Part shown: in pieces, positions 1 through 10,395 of the stretch
Position numbering within the stretch: position 1 is the first letter of the stretch
How the letters are laid out: the number at the start of each line of letters is the position of its first letter
Assembly (NCBI GenBank): GCA_014859895.1
Contig: JACZKS010000159.1
Span: forward strand, 62,001-126,000
Source of the DNA: Rhodospirillales bacterium
GTDB taxonomy: Bacteria; Pseudomonadota; Alphaproteobacteria; Rhodospirillales; Shumkoniaceae
Length of the DNA stretch: 64,000 nucleotides
Direction: 5' to 3'
Notes under the pieces: model-generated
Databases searched by the model: none
What the model was told of the DNA's origin: nothing
The model's input: the letters and a program-made list of their open reading frames with translations, nothing else
Translations under genes and position numbers: made by a program

Positions 1-1145
1 TTGCGGGCCAGGTTCTCGATCAGGCGGACAAGCTGGCGGCGGTCGCCTTCCACGGTCAGGGCCGGCTCAATGTCGTTCTTCCAGGCGAGATCGAAGACAC
101 CCTGCTGGCGGGGATCGCCTTCCGCCGCCATGTGCAGGGCCTCTTCGACGTCGAGCGCCAGCCCGCGGAGCTCGACCGCCGCCCGTTCGCCCTTGACCAC
201 CCCGTCACCGACGTAATTCAACGTCTGGCGGCACAGGTTGACGGCGGCGTCGATGGCGTTGAACAGGCGCGGCGTCACCTTTTGGACCTCGGGGTCGTCG
301 ATATCGGCCAGGCGGTCGTGGACCAGCATGGCGGTGGCCAGGCTGTTGCGCAGGTCATGGTTGATCTTGGCCACCGCCGCGCCGAGGGTGGCCAGGCGTT
401 CCTTCTGCACCAAGGCGGCCCGGACGTCGCGCTGCATGACGGCCAGCTGGCGCTCGGCGACGCCCATCTCGTCGGCGCGGGCCGCCGGCACGATGATGCG
501 CATCTCGTCCTCGGGGTCTTCCTGGAAGCGGGCCATGCTGCCGGTGATGCGGCGCATCGGGCGGACCAGCAGCCATTGCAGGCTGAAATAGACGGCGCCT
601 GCGGTGATCAGTGAAATGACGATGGAAAGGGCGAGGATGCGCACCGAGTAGTCATACATGGCCTGGCGCAGCGGCGTCTCGTCGATCACCGCCTCGACCA
701 TGACGGCGGGGTCGCGCGGCAAATCGCCGACCACCCGCAGCACGCGGTTGTGCCGCTCGATAAGCGTGGAGAAGGCCCCGCCCAGCCAACGGACGGGCGA
801 CATCTCGGTCAGGTCGACGGTCAGGTCGATCCGGGGCGGCATGTCCTTGCTCAGCATGAGCACCCGGCGGTCGGGGCGCTTGAGCACGATGGCATGGGCT
901 CCGGCGTGAAACAGCAGCTCGTCCTTGAGGTCGGGGCCGAGCGTGGCGTCCGAGGTGGCCTCGAGCGCGAGAGCCGCCAGATGGGCCTGGGACACCGCCT
1001 CCTCCAGGTAGGACTTCCGGAAGCGCGAAATGGACGGCGCGTAGATGAGCAACTCGGCCACCATGACGAAAGCGATGGTGAGCAGCAACAGACGCGCCGA
1101 TAGGCCAAAAAACACCGGCCGCCCGGAAGGAGAAGGTTTCGCCAT
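1..1145 (-). CDS. HAMP-domain sensor histidine kinase, 3' end truncated by window edge
   Basis: Manual minus-strand translation from ATG at 1145: MAKPSPSGRPVFFGLSARLLLLTIAFVMVAELLIYAPSISRFRKSYLEEAVSQ..., a TM helix, a HAMP-like linker, then KINHDLRNSLATAMLVHDRL (H-box). Not in the ORF track because it runs off the window. Confidence 0.85.
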   Translation of the reverse strand, partial: MAKPSPSGRPVFFGLSARLLLLTIAFVMVAELLIYAPSISRFRKSYLEEAVSQAHLAALALEATSDATLGPDLKDELLFHAGAHAIVLKRPDRRVLMLSKDMPPRIDLTVDLTEMSPVRWLGGAFSTLIERHNRVLRVVGDLPRDPAVMVEAVIDETPLRQAMYDYSVRILALSIVISLITAGAVYFSLQWLLVRPMRRITGSMARFQEDPEDEMRIIVPAARADEMGVAERQLAVMQRDVRAALVQKERLATLGAAVAKINHDLRNSLATAMLVHDRLADIDDPEVQKVTPRLFNAIDAAVNLCRQTLNYVGDGVVKGERAAVELRGLALDVEEALHMAAEGDPRQQGVFDLAWKNDIEPALTVEGDRRQLVRLIENLAR

Positions 1146-1203
1146 TGCCGCAGCCTACACCAGCCCCGTGCCCGCGGCCTAGCGGCGAGTCTGCGGGCCC
1201 GGC

Positions 1204-1695
1204 CTAGGCAACCCACAGACCCCGCTTCTTGTGCCAGCCTTCGATCGATTCCTCGGGGTATTCGTCGAAGCATGCATCGTGGGGGCCGATCTGTGGCACC
1301 ACCCAGGCCGGCTTGTAGGCCAGCATGATGTGCACGCTTTCCGGCGGCACCGGCAGCTCGCTGTCGATGGCCGAGGCGAAGGGATGCACCAGTTCCGGCC
1401 AGGCCGGGTCGTAGAGCCAGAGGGCGCTGGCGCAGCGCGAACAGAAATGGCGCTGGCCGGTGCTGACCTCGCAGGCGCCGCCGTGCTCGATCTCGGCCCG
1501 ATAGACGGAAAGCGCGCCGCGCCCTTCGATCGCGAGCGTTTCGTTCACCGCCGCCAGGTTGATGGCGTAGCCGCCGCCCCCGGCGGTCTTGCGGCAGATC
1601 GAACAATAGCAGCGCATGAACGGCTGCGGCGTGTGGCTGTCGACGGTGAAACGGACGGCGCCGCACCGGCAGCCGCCTTCAAGGGTGATCGGCAT
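1204..1695 (-). CDS. GFA family protein (glutathione-dependent formaldehyde-activating enzyme/CENP-V fold)
   Basis: MPITLEGGCRCGAVRFTV...RCYCSICRKTAGGG...FCSRCASALW; Cys motifs of the GFA domain. The longer ORF start at 1824 is unlikely. Confidence 0.85.
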   Translation of the reverse strand: MPITLEGGCRCGAVRFTVDSHTPQPFMRCYCSICRKTAGGGGYAINLAAVNETLAIEGRGALSVYRAEIEHGGACEVSTGQRHFCSRCASALWLYDPAWPELVHPFASAIDSELPVPPESVHIMLAYKPAWVVPQIGPHDACFDEYPEESIEGWHKKRGLWVA

Positions 1696-1768
1696 CGGCT
1701 TTCTCCTGTCGCCGCGGACGGATAGGCGAAACGTGGCGACGGCACCGGGGTTCCGCCAGGGCCGACAC

Positions 1769-2236
1769 TCAGGGACGCCAGATCCCGGCGCCGGCCCGCC
1801 TGGCCTGCGCCTCCTCGTCGGCATAGTCGGGAGAAGCGGCGGCGGGGTCGGCCCGCGCCCAGCCCTCGCGCACCAGGCGGGCGCCGACGTCGTAGGGGCC
1901 GGTGAAACAGACGGCGACGCTCAGGCCGGCGGCGTCCTGCCCCCGCACCTCGCAGCGCAACCAGTGCTCGGCCGTCGCGTAGGCCAGCGCGAAGGCGGCG
2001 TTCTCGCCGCAAGGCCACGACCGGCCGCCGGACATGCAGGCCTGTCCGCTTTCCGGGGCGTCGATGCCGTAAAGGCGGATCGCCTGGCCGCCCACTTCCA
2101 GGGTATCGCCGTCAATGACGCGGGCCTTGCCGACGATCTCGGCGCGGGCCTGGGTAACGACGGCGTCCTCATCCGCCCACGACGGAGCGGACGCGGCGGC
2201 CAGCAGACCGAGAACAACGAAACCGAAGCGAAGCAT
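1769..2236 (-). CDS. Thermonuclease (SNase-like) family protein with signal peptide
   Basis: N-terminal signal peptide, then KARVIDGDTLEVGGQAIRLYGIDAPESGQ, typical of the SNase domain. Confidence 0.85.
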   Translation of the reverse strand: MLRFGFVVLGLLAAASAPSWADEDAVVTQARAEIVGKARVIDGDTLEVGGQAIRLYGIDAPESGQACMSGGRSWPCGENAAFALAYATAEHWLRCEVRGQDAAGLSVAVCFTGPYDVGARLVREGWARADPAAASPDYADEEAQARRAGAGIWRP

Positions 2237-2283
2237 GGGACGAGTGTACCACCGTCTGGCGGCGGGCGCCCGCGCGATGCCCG

Positions 2284-3717
2284 TCAGCCGAAGCGGGCCA
2301 GGAAGCGCACCAGTTTGCGGGTGCGCGAGCCGAAAAGGGTCGGCGTGTAGAAGCTGCCGGCCGCCCTCTTGTTGACTTCGCCGAGCGTCGGGTAGGGGGC
2401 GATCATGGCGGCCACCGCGCCCACCTTGAGCTTCTGGGTGATGGCCAGGATCCAGGTCTGGATGGTTTCCCCGGCATGGGCGCCGGCGATGCCGGCTCCG
2501 AGCACCCGGCCGCGCTTGTCGGCCACCACCTTGATCATCCCTTCGGTCACGCCCTCGGCCTGGGCGCGGTCGTTCTCGGCATAGGTCCAGCGCAGGATGC
2601 GCAGGTCGCCGGCCGCCATCTCCCGGCGGGCCGCCGCCTCAGTAAGACCGACCTGGGCCAGTTCGGGACTCGTGTAGGTCACCCACGGCACCGCCCGGGT
2701 GTCGACCTTGGCGGGCAGCCGGAACAGTGCGTTGCGAATCACGATGCCGGCGTGATAGCCGGCCATGTGGGTGAACTGATAGCCGCCGGTCACGTCACCC
2801 GCCGCGAACACCCGCTTGTTGGTGGTGCGCAGGCGGGAATCCACGGTAACGCCCCGGACGGTATAGGCGATGCCGGCGGCTTCGAGGTTGAGCCCGCCGA
2901 CGGTGGCGCGCCGGCCGGCCGCCACCAGGATGTGTGAGCCCTCGACATGGCCGGCGGCACCGTCACCGCCGGTGAAATCCACACGCACGCCCCGGGGCGT
3001 TTTCTCGACGGCCGTCACCGTCACCCCCTCCCTGAGATCGACACCCTCGGCGATCAGGCGCCGGCGCACCACGTCGGCAAGCTCGGGATCGTCCTTGGGC
3101 AGGATCTCGCCCTTTTGCAGGACGCTGACCGCGGCCCCCAACTGGCGATGGGCCTGGGCCATTTCAATCCCGATGGGGCCGCCGCCGACGATCACCAGAT
3201 GGGCGGGAAGGGTGCCGGCCTCGAAGATCGTTTCGTTTGTGAAATAAGGCACCTCGGCCAAGCCGGGGATGGGCGGCACGAAGGGCGAGGAGCCGGTGGC
3301 CACCACGAAGCGCCGGGCATGGACGCGAACGTCGCCGGCCTCGATCTCGTCCGGTCCGGTGAAGCGGGCGTGGCTGCGGAGCACGGTGACGCCCAGACCT
3401 TCGAAGCGCTCCACCGAATCGATGGGAGCGATGGTGGCGATGGTGCCCTGCACGCGGGCGTACACGGCAGTGGCATCGACGGCCGGCTGGCCGGCCGTGA
3501 TGCCGTAAGCGGGCGCGTGGCGCACCGCCTGTGCGGCGTGGCCGGCGGCCAGCAGGGCCTTGGACGGAACGCAACCGTAGTTGAGGCAGTCGCCGCCCAT
3601 CTTGCCCTTCTCGACGAGCACGGTTTTGGCGCCCATCTGCGAGGCGCCGGCCGCCACCGACAGGCCGCCGGAGCCGCCGCCGATGACGCAGATGTCGGCT
3701 TCGAGGCGTTTCGCCAT
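2284..3717 (-). CDS. FAD-dependent NAD(P)-disulfide oxidoreductase (dihydrolipoamide dehydrogenase/mercuric reductase-like)
   Basis: GGGSGGLSVAAGASQMGAKTVLVEKGKMGGDCLNYGCVPSKALL (FAD motif plus redox CxxxxC), VFAAGDVTGGYQFTHMAGYHA, dimerisation domain. Confidence 0.9.
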   Translation of the reverse strand: MAKRLEADICVIGGGSGGLSVAAGASQMGAKTVLVEKGKMGGDCLNYGCVPSKALLAAGHAAQAVRHAPAYGITAGQPAVDATAVYARVQGTIATIAPIDSVERFEGLGVTVLRSHARFTGPDEIEAGDVRVHARRFVVATGSSPFVPPIPGLAEVPYFTNETIFEAGTLPAHLVIVGGGPIGIEMAQAHRQLGAAVSVLQKGEILPKDDPELADVVRRRLIAEGVDLREGVTVTAVEKTPRGVRVDFTGGDGAAGHVEGSHILVAAGRRATVGGLNLEAAGIAYTVRGVTVDSRLRTTNKRVFAAGDVTGGYQFTHMAGYHAGIVIRNALFRLPAKVDTRAVPWVTYTSPELAQVGLTEAAARREMAAGDLRILRWTYAENDRAQAEGVTEGMIKVVADKRGRVLGAGIAGAHAGETIQTWILAITQKLKVGAVAAMIAPYPTLGEVNKRAAGSFYTPTLFGSRTRKLVRFLARFG

Positions 3718-3760
3718 GGCTTCCTCCCCCCGGGTTGCAACGGCCGTTGGCGCGAAACGA

Positions 3761-4498
3761 TCAGGCGGCGCGCGCCTTGATCTTCTTGTAGACGACGGGA
3801 GCCAGGGCCAGCAAGGCGAGCCCCAGGAGCGCGCCGACGATCTCGGGCGTCAACACGCCGGCAAGGCTCAAGTCCTGGTTGGCATCGAGGATGGTACCCA
3901 GCCCGGCTCCGAACACGGCGAAGACGGCGGTGCCGGGGATGATCCCCAGGAACGTGCCGACGACGAACGTGCGAAGGCGCACCCCCAGGAAAGCCGGGGC
4001 GAGGTTGACCAGCCAGAACGGGAACAGCGGCACCAGGCGGAGAACCAGCATGTAGCTGAGTTCATTCTCGCGAAAGCCGGCCCGCATGCGCTGGATGCCG
4101 GCGCCGGCCCGCTCGCGCAGCCAATCGCCCAGCGCGAAGCGGGCGACCAGGAAAAGCGCCGTCGCCCCCGCCGTGGCGCCGACCACCACCAGACCGGTCC
4201 CGGCGACGGCGCCGAACACGAAGCCGCCGGTCACCGTCATCAGCGTGCCCGACGGCGGCAGCAGGACGATGCCGGAGGCGTAGACGGCAACGAAGACGAG
4301 GGCCGCCAGCGCGGCATGGGCATCCACCCAGGCTAGTAGTTCGCCGCGGTGGGCGCGCAGGGAGTCGAAGGTGAGGTAGCGGTGCAGGCCCGAGGCGAAG
4401 AAGGCCGCCGCAGCCAGAGCGAGCAGGACGACCGGCAGCAATCGCCAGGCGAGCCCGCGTTTTGCCGGCGTCCCGGCATCGATTTTGGTCATGGCGTC
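3761..4498 (-). CDS. TVP38/TMEM64 family (VTT domain) membrane protein
   Basis: Multi-TM protein with GTLMTVTGGFVFGAVAGTGLVVVGATAGATALFLVARFALGDWL and LRLVPLFPFWLVNLAPAFLGV. Confidence 0.85.
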   Translation of the reverse strand, partial: DAMTKIDAGTPAKRGLAWRLLPVVLLALAAAAFFASGLHRYLTFDSLRAHRGELLAWVDAHAALAALVFVAVYASGIVLLPPSGTLMTVTGGFVFGAVAGTGLVVVGATAGATALFLVARFALGDWLRERAGAGIQRMRAGFRENELSYMLVLRLVPLFPFWLVNLAPAFLGVRLRTFVVGTFLGIIPGTAVFAVFGAGLGTILDANQDLSLAGVLTPEIVGALLGLALLALAPVVYKKIKARAA

Positions 4499-4653
4499 CA
4501 TCCCTCGCACTCCTTACGAAAAAAACCTTGGGCGCCGGCCGTACCGCCCGGCTGGCCCTGGATATGAGGCCCATGGCCGGCCCCAGCCAGTAAACTGTGC
4601 GTGACCCGGCCGCGACCCGGCCAGATGGGCTGTCGGCGGGCACACCGCCAGCG

Positions 4654-4682
4654 TTGACTTCCCGCGGCCGAGTCCGTATACA
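4654..4682 (+). promoter_or_regulatory. Sigma70-type promoter for rpmH
   Basis: TTGACT (4654-4659), 17-nt spacer, TATACA (4677-4682), about 30 nt before the rpmH start. Confidence 0.7.
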
Positions 4683-4712
4683 GCGGGCCGGTTTTTGGTC
4701 GGAGATGACCCA

Positions 4713-4847
4713 GTGAAACGGACTTATCAGCCTAGCAACCTCGTTCGCAAACGCCGCCACGGATTCCGTGCGCGCATGGCAACCGTCGGTGGCCGTCGGG
4801 TGCTCGCCAACCGCCGCGCCAAGGGACGCAAGCGCCTGTCGGCGTGA
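4713..4847 (+). CDS. rpmH: 50S ribosomal protein L34
   Basis: GTG start; (M)[43 protein letters not shown], 44 aa, canonical L34; directly upstream of rnpA. Missing from the ORF track, apparently due to a length cutoff. Confidence 0.98.
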   Translation: MKRTYQPSNLVRKRRHGFRARMATVGGRRVLANRRAKGRKRLSA

Positions 4848-4854
4848 CGAGGCC

Positions 4855-5259
4855 ATGTCGCCCGCGGTTCTTCGCCTGAAGCGACGGCCGGACTTCCTTC
4901 GCGTTGCCGCCTCTGGGCGACGTTGGGTTACCCCCGGCCTGATTCTGCAGGCAAGGCGCCAGCCGACCGGCGTGGCGAACGATGCCGCGGCATCCGCCGT
5001 GCGAATCGGCTTCACGGTTAGCCGCAAGGTCGGCAACGCGGTAGCGCGCAACCGGGCCCGCCGGCGTCTGCGGGCGGCCGTCGAGCGCGTGGTGGGCGTC
5101 CATGCGCGGGGCGGGCAGGACTATGTGGTGATCGGCCGCGCAGGAACACTGCGCAGGCCGTTTTGTGCATTGGTGGCGGACCTCGAGGCGGCCTTGCGGC
5201 GCTTGGATTCCTATTGTCCCGACCGCCCGGACGACGACACTGCCCGTCCGCCCGCTTGA
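4855..5259 (+). CDS. rnpA: Ribonuclease P protein component
   Basis: [18 protein letters not shown]...[24 protein letters not shown] signature; follows rpmH. Confidence 0.95.
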   Translation: MSPAVLRLKRRPDFLRVAASGRRWVTPGLILQARRQPTGVANDAAASAVRIGFTVSRKVGNAVARNRARRRLRAAVERVVGVHARGGQDYVVIGRAGTLRRPFCALVADLEAALRRLDSYCPDRPDDDTARPPA

Positions 5260-5284
5260 GGCGGGAGGGCAAGCGGAAACGAAA

Positions 5285-5584
5285 ATGATGACCCTGCCAC
5301 GCCGGCTGCTTTGGGGACTGGTCCGCGGCTACCAGCTGTTCGTTTCCCCCATCCTGCCGGGAAGCTGCCGCTACACGCCCACCTGCTCGGCCTACGCCGC
5401 AGAGGCCATCGCGCGTCACGGCGCGGCGCGCGGCGGCTGGCTGGCGCTTAAGCGGATCGCCCGTTGCCATCCCTTCGGCGGCTGGGGCTACGATCCTGTT
5501 CCCGGCCTTGAAGCCCCCACCCAAACCCATGCCGGCGGCGAGCTGCCGGGCCCCGGGGGGACCGGCTGCCCCCACGCCCACTGA
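5285..5584 (+). CDS. yidD: Membrane protein insertion efficiency factor YidD
   Basis: [62 protein letters not shown]. Confidence 0.95.
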   Translation: MMTLPRRLLWGLVRGYQLFVSPILPGSCRYTPTCSAYAAEAIARHGAARGGWLALKRIARCHPFGGWGYDPVPGLEAPTQTHAGGELPGPGGTGCPHAH

Positions 5585-5629
5585 TCCCGCCCAACGACCA
5601 GGACCCTTTCGGAGGACTAACGGAAAGCA

Positions 5630-7375
5630 ATGAGCGACAACCGCAACATGATCCTGGCGATCGTCATTTCCGTGCTCATTCTGCTCGGCTTCAACTATTG
5701 GACGACGAGTCAGCTGCCGCCGGAGTCGCAGACTTCCGCCCAGACGAGCGCGCAGCCCGCGCAGCCCGGACAACCGGCGGCGCCCACCGGGGCGCCAACC
5801 GGCGGCGTTGCCGTTCCCCAGCCCGAGGCCGCCGCCACGGCCGCCCAGGCGGCGCCGAGCAAGGCCGAACTGCTGAAGGCGACGCCGCGTGCCGCGTTGC
5901 GCGGCAAGCGTGTCCATGGCTCCATCTCGCTCAAGGGCGGACAGTTCGACGACATCACGCTGGTCGACTACCGTGAAGCCATCGATCCCCAAAGCCCGGA
6001 GATCGTGGTGCTGCGGCCGCGGGGGCTGCCCACCGCCTATTTCGCCGAGTTCGGCTGGGTCGCCAGCGGCCAGGTCGCGGTTCCCGGCGGCGACACCCTG
6101 TGGACGGCCGACCGCCAGATCCTGGAGAACGGCACCCCGCTGACGCTGACCTGGGACAACGGCACCGGACTTAAGTTCACGCGCACCATCGCCGTCGACG
6201 ACGACTACATGTTCACGGTCACAGACCACGTCGAGAACACCGGCGGGGAAGCGGTGACGCTCTATCCCTACGGCCTGATTTCCCGTTCTCAGACTCCCGA
6301 GACGACCGGCTACTACATCCTGCACGAAGGCCTGCTCGGCGTCTTCAACGGCACCCTCGAGGAGGTTGACTACAATGACCTCGAGGAAAAAAGCAAAATC
6401 GAGAAGACCTCGACCGGCGGCTGGATCGGCATCACCGATAAATACTGGCTGAGCGCCCTCGTCCCTGACCAAAAGATCCCCTACAAGGGCCGCTTCACCC
6501 ACCACCGCGAGAACGGCCAGGACAAGTACCAGGCCGACTTCCTGGGCGAGGCCGTCACCGTCCAACCGGGAGCATCGGCCGCCAACACGGCCCGCCTGTT
6601 CGCCGGCGCCAAGGAGGTGAAGCTGCTGGACGCCTACGAAACGAGCCTGGGGGTCGCCCGTTTCGATCTGGCCATCGATTTCGGCTGGTTCTACTGGCTG
6701 ACCAAGCCGATCTTCTATGTGCTGAACTACCTGCACGGCTACGTCGGCAATTTCGGCATCGCCATCCTGCTCTTGACCGTCATCATCAAGACGCTGTTCT
6801 TCCCGCTCGCCAACAAGTCCTACCGCTCGATGAGCAAGATGAAGAAGCTGCAGCCCGAGATGCTGAAGCTCCGCGAGCGCTTCGGCGACGACAAGCAGCG
6901 CATGAACCAGGAAATGATGGCGCTTTATAAGCGCGAGAAGGCCAACCCGGCTTCAGGCTGCCTGCCCATGCTGGTCCAGATCCCGGTGTTCTTCGCCCTC
7001 TACAAGGTGCTGTTCGTTTCCATCGAGATGCGCCACGCGCCCTTCTATGGCTGGATCCATGACTTGTCGGCGCCCGACCCTACCACCATCTTTAACCTGT
7101 TCGGCCTCATTCCGTGGGATCCCACGTCGCTGCTTCCCGCCATCCTGCACATCGGTGTCTGGCCGCTGGTCATGGGCATCACCATGTTCCTGCAACAGAA
7201 GCTCAACCCGCAGCCGGCCGATCCGATGCAGGCCAAGATTTTCATGTTCCTGCCCATCATCTTCACGTTCATGCTGGCCGGCTTCCCGGCCGGCCTGGTG
7301 ATCTACTGGGCGTGGAACAACCTGTTGTCGATCATCCAACAGTGGGTGATCATGAAGAGGGCGGGGGCGACCTGA
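5630..7375 (+). CDS. yidC: Membrane protein insertase YidC
   Basis: MSDNRNMILAIVISVLILLGFNYW...FGIAILLLTVIIKTLFFPLANKSYRSMSKMKKLQPEM... Confidence 0.97.
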   Translation: MSDNRNMILAIVISVLILLGFNYWTTSQLPPESQTSAQTSAQPAQPGQPAAPTGAPTGGVAVPQPEAAATAAQAAPSKAELLKATPRAALRGKRVHGSISLKGGQFDDITLVDYREAIDPQSPEIVVLRPRGLPTAYFAEFGWVASGQVAVPGGDTLWTADRQILENGTPLTLTWDNGTGLKFTRTIAVDDDYMFTVTDHVENTGGEAVTLYPYGLISRSQTPETTGYYILHEGLLGVFNGTLEEVDYNDLEEKSKIEKTSTGGWIGITDKYWLSALVPDQKIPYKGRFTHHRENGQDKYQADFLGEAVTVQPGASAANTARLFAGAKEVKLLDAYETSLGVARFDLAIDFGWFYWLTKPIFYVLNYLHGYVGNFGIAILLLTVIIKTLFFPLANKSYRSMSKMKKLQPEMLKLRERFGDDKQRMNQEMMALYKREKANPASGCLPMLVQIPVFFALYKVLFVSIEMRHAPFYGWIHDLSAPDPTTIFNLFGLIPWDPTSLLPAILHIGVWPLVMGITMFLQQKLNPQPADPMQAKIFMFLPIIFTFMLAGFPAGLVIYWAWNNLLSIIQQWVIMKRAGAT

Positions 7376-7404
7376 ACCCGCCTCCGGCCGGGAAAGGGGA
7401 GAAC

Positions 7405-8094
7405 GTGAGCGCCCTCGAAGCCCCCATCGGTGAGCAGCAGAGCGCCGACGACACGATGGAGTTCGGCCGCTGGCTGTTCGCCCAGGATTGCCGGTTCCTG
7501 CTCGGAGCCGCCAACCTTGATCAGGTGCCCGACACCGGCCTGCCCGAAATCGCCTTCGCGGGGCGTTCCAACGTCGGCAAGTCGAGCCTGATCAACGCGC
7601 TGACCGGGCGCAAGGCGCTGGCCAAGACGTCCAACACGCCGGGGCGCACGCAGGAGATCAACTTCTTCGTGCTGGGCTGCCGGTTGATGATCACCGACTT
7701 GCCCGGCTACGGCTTCGCCCAGGCGCCGAAAGCCAAGGTCGCCCGTTGGACCGGACTGGCCGACGCCTATCTCAGGGGCCGGCCCCTGCTGCGCCGGGCC
7801 TGCCTGCTGATCGACGCCCGCCACGGCATCAAGGACGTCGACCGCGCGGTGATGAAGCAGTTGGACGCCGCCGCCGTGTCGTACCAGGCCGTGCTGACCA
7901 AGTGCGACAAGCTGACCGCCGCCGAGTTGCAGACCTGCCTTGAGCGGGTGGCCAAGGAAGTCGCCACCCACACCGCCGCCCACCCCCGCGTCTTCGCCAC
8001 CAGCGCCCGCGACGGCATCGAGATCGCCGAACTGCGCGCCGCCCTGGCGGCCCTGGCGGCACCCAATCCCATCCCGTCAGATCGGATCGAGTGA
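7405..8094 (+). CDS. yihA: Ribosome biogenesis GTP-binding protein YihA/YsxC (EngB)
   Basis: [41 protein letters not shown]...[11 protein letters not shown] start chosen, the upstream ORF extension overlaps yidC out of frame. Confidence 0.95.
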   Translation: MSALEAPIGEQQSADDTMEFGRWLFAQDCRFLLGAANLDQVPDTGLPEIAFAGRSNVGKSSLINALTGRKALAKTSNTPGRTQEINFFVLGCRLMITDLPGYGFAQAPKAKVARWTGLADAYLRGRPLLRRACLLIDARHGIKDVDRAVMKQLDAAAVSYQAVLTKCDKLTAAELQTCLERVAKEVATHTAAHPRVFATSARDGIEIAELRAALAALAAPNPIPSDRIE

Positions 8095-9008
8095 GCACTA
8101 TGAGCAACAAACCGGACGTTTCGATGGAAACCTATCTGGAGCAGGCCAAGACGCTGTCGGAGGCGCTGCCCTATATGCGCCGCCATTCGGGCGAAACCTT
8201 CGTCATCAAGTACGGCGGCCACGCCATGGGCGACGAGACCTACGCCCAGCTTTTCGCCCGCGACGTCGTGCTCCTGAAGCAGGTGGGCATCAACCCGATC
8301 GTCGTGCACGGCGGCGGGCCGCAGATCGGCGACATGCTGGAGCGCCTCAAGATCAAGAGCGAGTTCGTCGAGGGCCTGAGGGTAACCGACCAGGCCACCG
8401 TCGAGATCGTCGAAATGGTCCTGTCCGGTTCCATCAACAAGCAGATCGTCACCCACATCAACGGGGCCGGCGGCCTGGCGGTGGGGCTTTCGGGCAAGGA
8501 CGGGAACCTGATCAGGGCCGAGAAGCTGCGCCGCACCGTGCGCGATACTGATTCCAACATCGAGCGCATCCTCGACCTCGGGCTGGTCGGCGAGCCGAAG
8601 GAAATTTCGCCCGACATCCTCGACGTCTTCGAGCAGTCGGACATCATTCCGGTGATCGCACCGATCGGCGTCGGCCCCAACGGCGAGACGCTGAACATCA
8701 ACGCCGACACCGTCGCCGGCGCCATCGCCGCGGCGGTCGGCGCCGTGCGCCTGATCATGCTGACCGACGTCGTCGGCGTGCTCGGCAAGGACGGCAACCT
8801 GATCCCTGAGTTGACGCTGGCCCAGGCCAAGGATCTGATCAAGACCGGCGTCATTTCCGGCGGCATGATCCCCAAGATCAAGACCTGCATGTCGGCGGTC
8901 GAAGAGGGAGTCGCCGGCGCCGTCATCGTCGACGGCCGGGTGCCACACGCCATCCTGCTGGAGATCTTCACCGACCACGGTGCCGGAACGCTGATCGTTC
9001 CCGAGTGA
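8091..9008 (+). CDS. argB: Acetylglutamate kinase
   Basis: [15 protein letters not shown]...[34 protein letters not shown] overlap with the yihA stop (alternative ATG at 8100). Confidence 0.96.
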   Translation: MSTMSNKPDVSMETYLEQAKTLSEALPYMRRHSGETFVIKYGGHAMGDETYAQLFARDVVLLKQVGINPIVVHGGGPQIGDMLERLKIKSEFVEGLRVTDQATVEIVEMVLSGSINKQIVTHINGAGGLAVGLSGKDGNLIRAEKLRRTVRDTDSNIERILDLGLVGEPKEISPDILDVFEQSDIIPVIAPIGVGPNGETLNINADTVAGAIAAAVGAVRLIMLTDVVGVLGKDGNLIPELTLAQAKDLIKTGVISGGMIPKIKTCMSAVEEGVAGAVIVDGRVPHAILLEIFTDHGAGTLIVPE

Positions 9009-9026
9009 AGCCAGCGCGGCCGGCCC

Positions 9027-10346
9027 TTATCCCTTGCCGGCGATCTGGTTGAAGAATTCCAGCTGCCAGGCCATCTCGTCGGTGGTCAGCGGAAAGCCGC
9101 CGCCAGGTCTCGGCTTGAGGACGTCGGCCGGGGCGATCCGGCAGAGCTTGTTCTGCAAGGGGGCGAGCATCCGCTCGGACACGCCCGCCTTCCAGGCCAG
9201 GGCAACGATTCCCTTGGCGCTCTGCATGTCGACGATCTTGTGGGCGACCGTGAAGGGGATGCCGGCCAGCACCGCCAGCGCGGCCAGCACGAAGGCGTCG
9301 TCGCCTTCCTCCAAGGCATCGAGCACGACCAGCGAATCCAGGCCGCCGGCCTGTTGCAGGCTTAGCGCGGCATCGAGCGGTCTGCCGATCTCGATCAAGG
9401 TCCTTTTCCACCGGGGCATCGGCGCGTCGACGCCATTGGCCGTGAAGAGAGCGTTCCCGCCACGCGACCTCGGCGCCTCCGGCGAATCGAGGCGACGGCC
9501 CACTTCGGCGCGCAATAGGGCGAAAGTCTCCTTGTCGAAATCCTCCCGCTCCATGAGAGTCTTGAGCAGGCTGTCGGCGACGAAGCGGGCAATGCGCAGC
9601 GCGGTGCCGCCCGGCAGCCCAGGGCGGCGGATCAGGGGGCCGTGCCAGCCCTCGACCCCCGGCGCCCGTTCAAGGATCCAGTCCAGCGTATCCTCTCGGA
9701 TCTGGGCACTGGCGTTGGTCAGCAGGACGCCGACCGCCTCGACGTCGCCGGTTCTGGCCACCGCGTCGGCCACCACGCCGGCCAGTTGATCGCGCCTGGC
9801 GATAGCTGCCAGCGCCCCCTTGACCGGCGATTCGGAGACGATGGCCACCAGATCCTCGTCGGTGAGGACCGGCGAGTTTTCGAGGATCGGCCCGGCGACG
9901 ACGATTTCCGAATCGCGGGCCAAGCGGTTGATCACTTCAGGAGGGGCGTGAGCGACGTCCTTGAGTGCGTCGGCGACGATGCTGCGAACCCGCACCACCT
10001 GATCGCGGGCCAGCAGATCCAGCGCCTCGTATATCAGGTGGCCGAGCTTGGTGGCCTCCCCCTCGCTCAGCCCGGGGAGGATGCCGGCGATCTTCCCGGC
10101 CAGCCGGGAACGTACCGAATCGTCGCTGTCCGCGGCCAGTTGGAGATCGGCTTTGCGCGGCGTCGCCACGTTGCCAGCCAACGCCTGGCGAACCTGCGGC
10201 GACGGGTCGCCGGCCAGGAAAAAAAGAATTTCGGGCATGACGTCGGGACGCGCCGCCAGGGCCTGGCGCACCGCCGGGTCCTCGTGGCTCGCCATGCGCT
10301 TGGCGTCTTCGTAGGAAATACGCTTCTGAGCGACCACCTTCGTCAA
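9027..10346 (-). CDS. DUF2336 domain-containing protein (HEAT-like repeats)
   Basis: ORF MASHEDPAVRQALAARPDVMPEILFFLAGDPSPQVRQALAGNVATPRKADLQLAADSDDSVRSRLAGKI...; DUF2336-like. Start codon uncertain (TTG at 10346 suggested). Confidence 0.75.
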   Translation of the reverse strand: MTKVVAQKRISYEDAKRMASHEDPAVRQALAARPDVMPEILFFLAGDPSPQVRQALAGNVATPRKADLQLAADSDDSVRSRLAGKIAGILPGLSEGEATKLGHLIYEALDLLARDQVVRVRSIVADALKDVAHAPPEVINRLARDSEIVVAGPILENSPVLTDEDLVAIVSESPVKGALAAIARRDQLAGVVADAVARTGDVEAVGVLLTNASAQIREDTLDWILERAPGVEGWHGPLIRRPGLPGGTALRIARFVADSLLKTLMEREDFDKETFALLRAEVGRRLDSPEAPRSRGGNALFTANGVDAPMPRWKRTLIEIGRPLDAALSLQQAGGLDSLVVLDALEEGDDAFVLAALAVLAGIPFTVAHKIVDMQSAKGIVALAWKAGVSERMLAPLQNKLCRIAPADVLKPRPGGGFPLTTDEMAWQLEFFNQIAGKG

Positions 10347-10395
10347 GTCCGGCGGATCAAGCGCCGGCGCCCCTCCTGTTGATCGACGGCGCTTT

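Noticed and set aside
4062-5051. 329-aa minus-strand ORF over the rpmH/rnpA region
   Set aside because: Overlaps rpmH and its promoter in antisense and a wrong frame of the TVP38 gene; R/G-rich translation.
5018-6736. 572-aa minus-strand ORF
   Set aside because: Antisense to rnpA/yidD/yidC, low-complexity G/R/A-rich translation typical of high-GC shadow ORFs.
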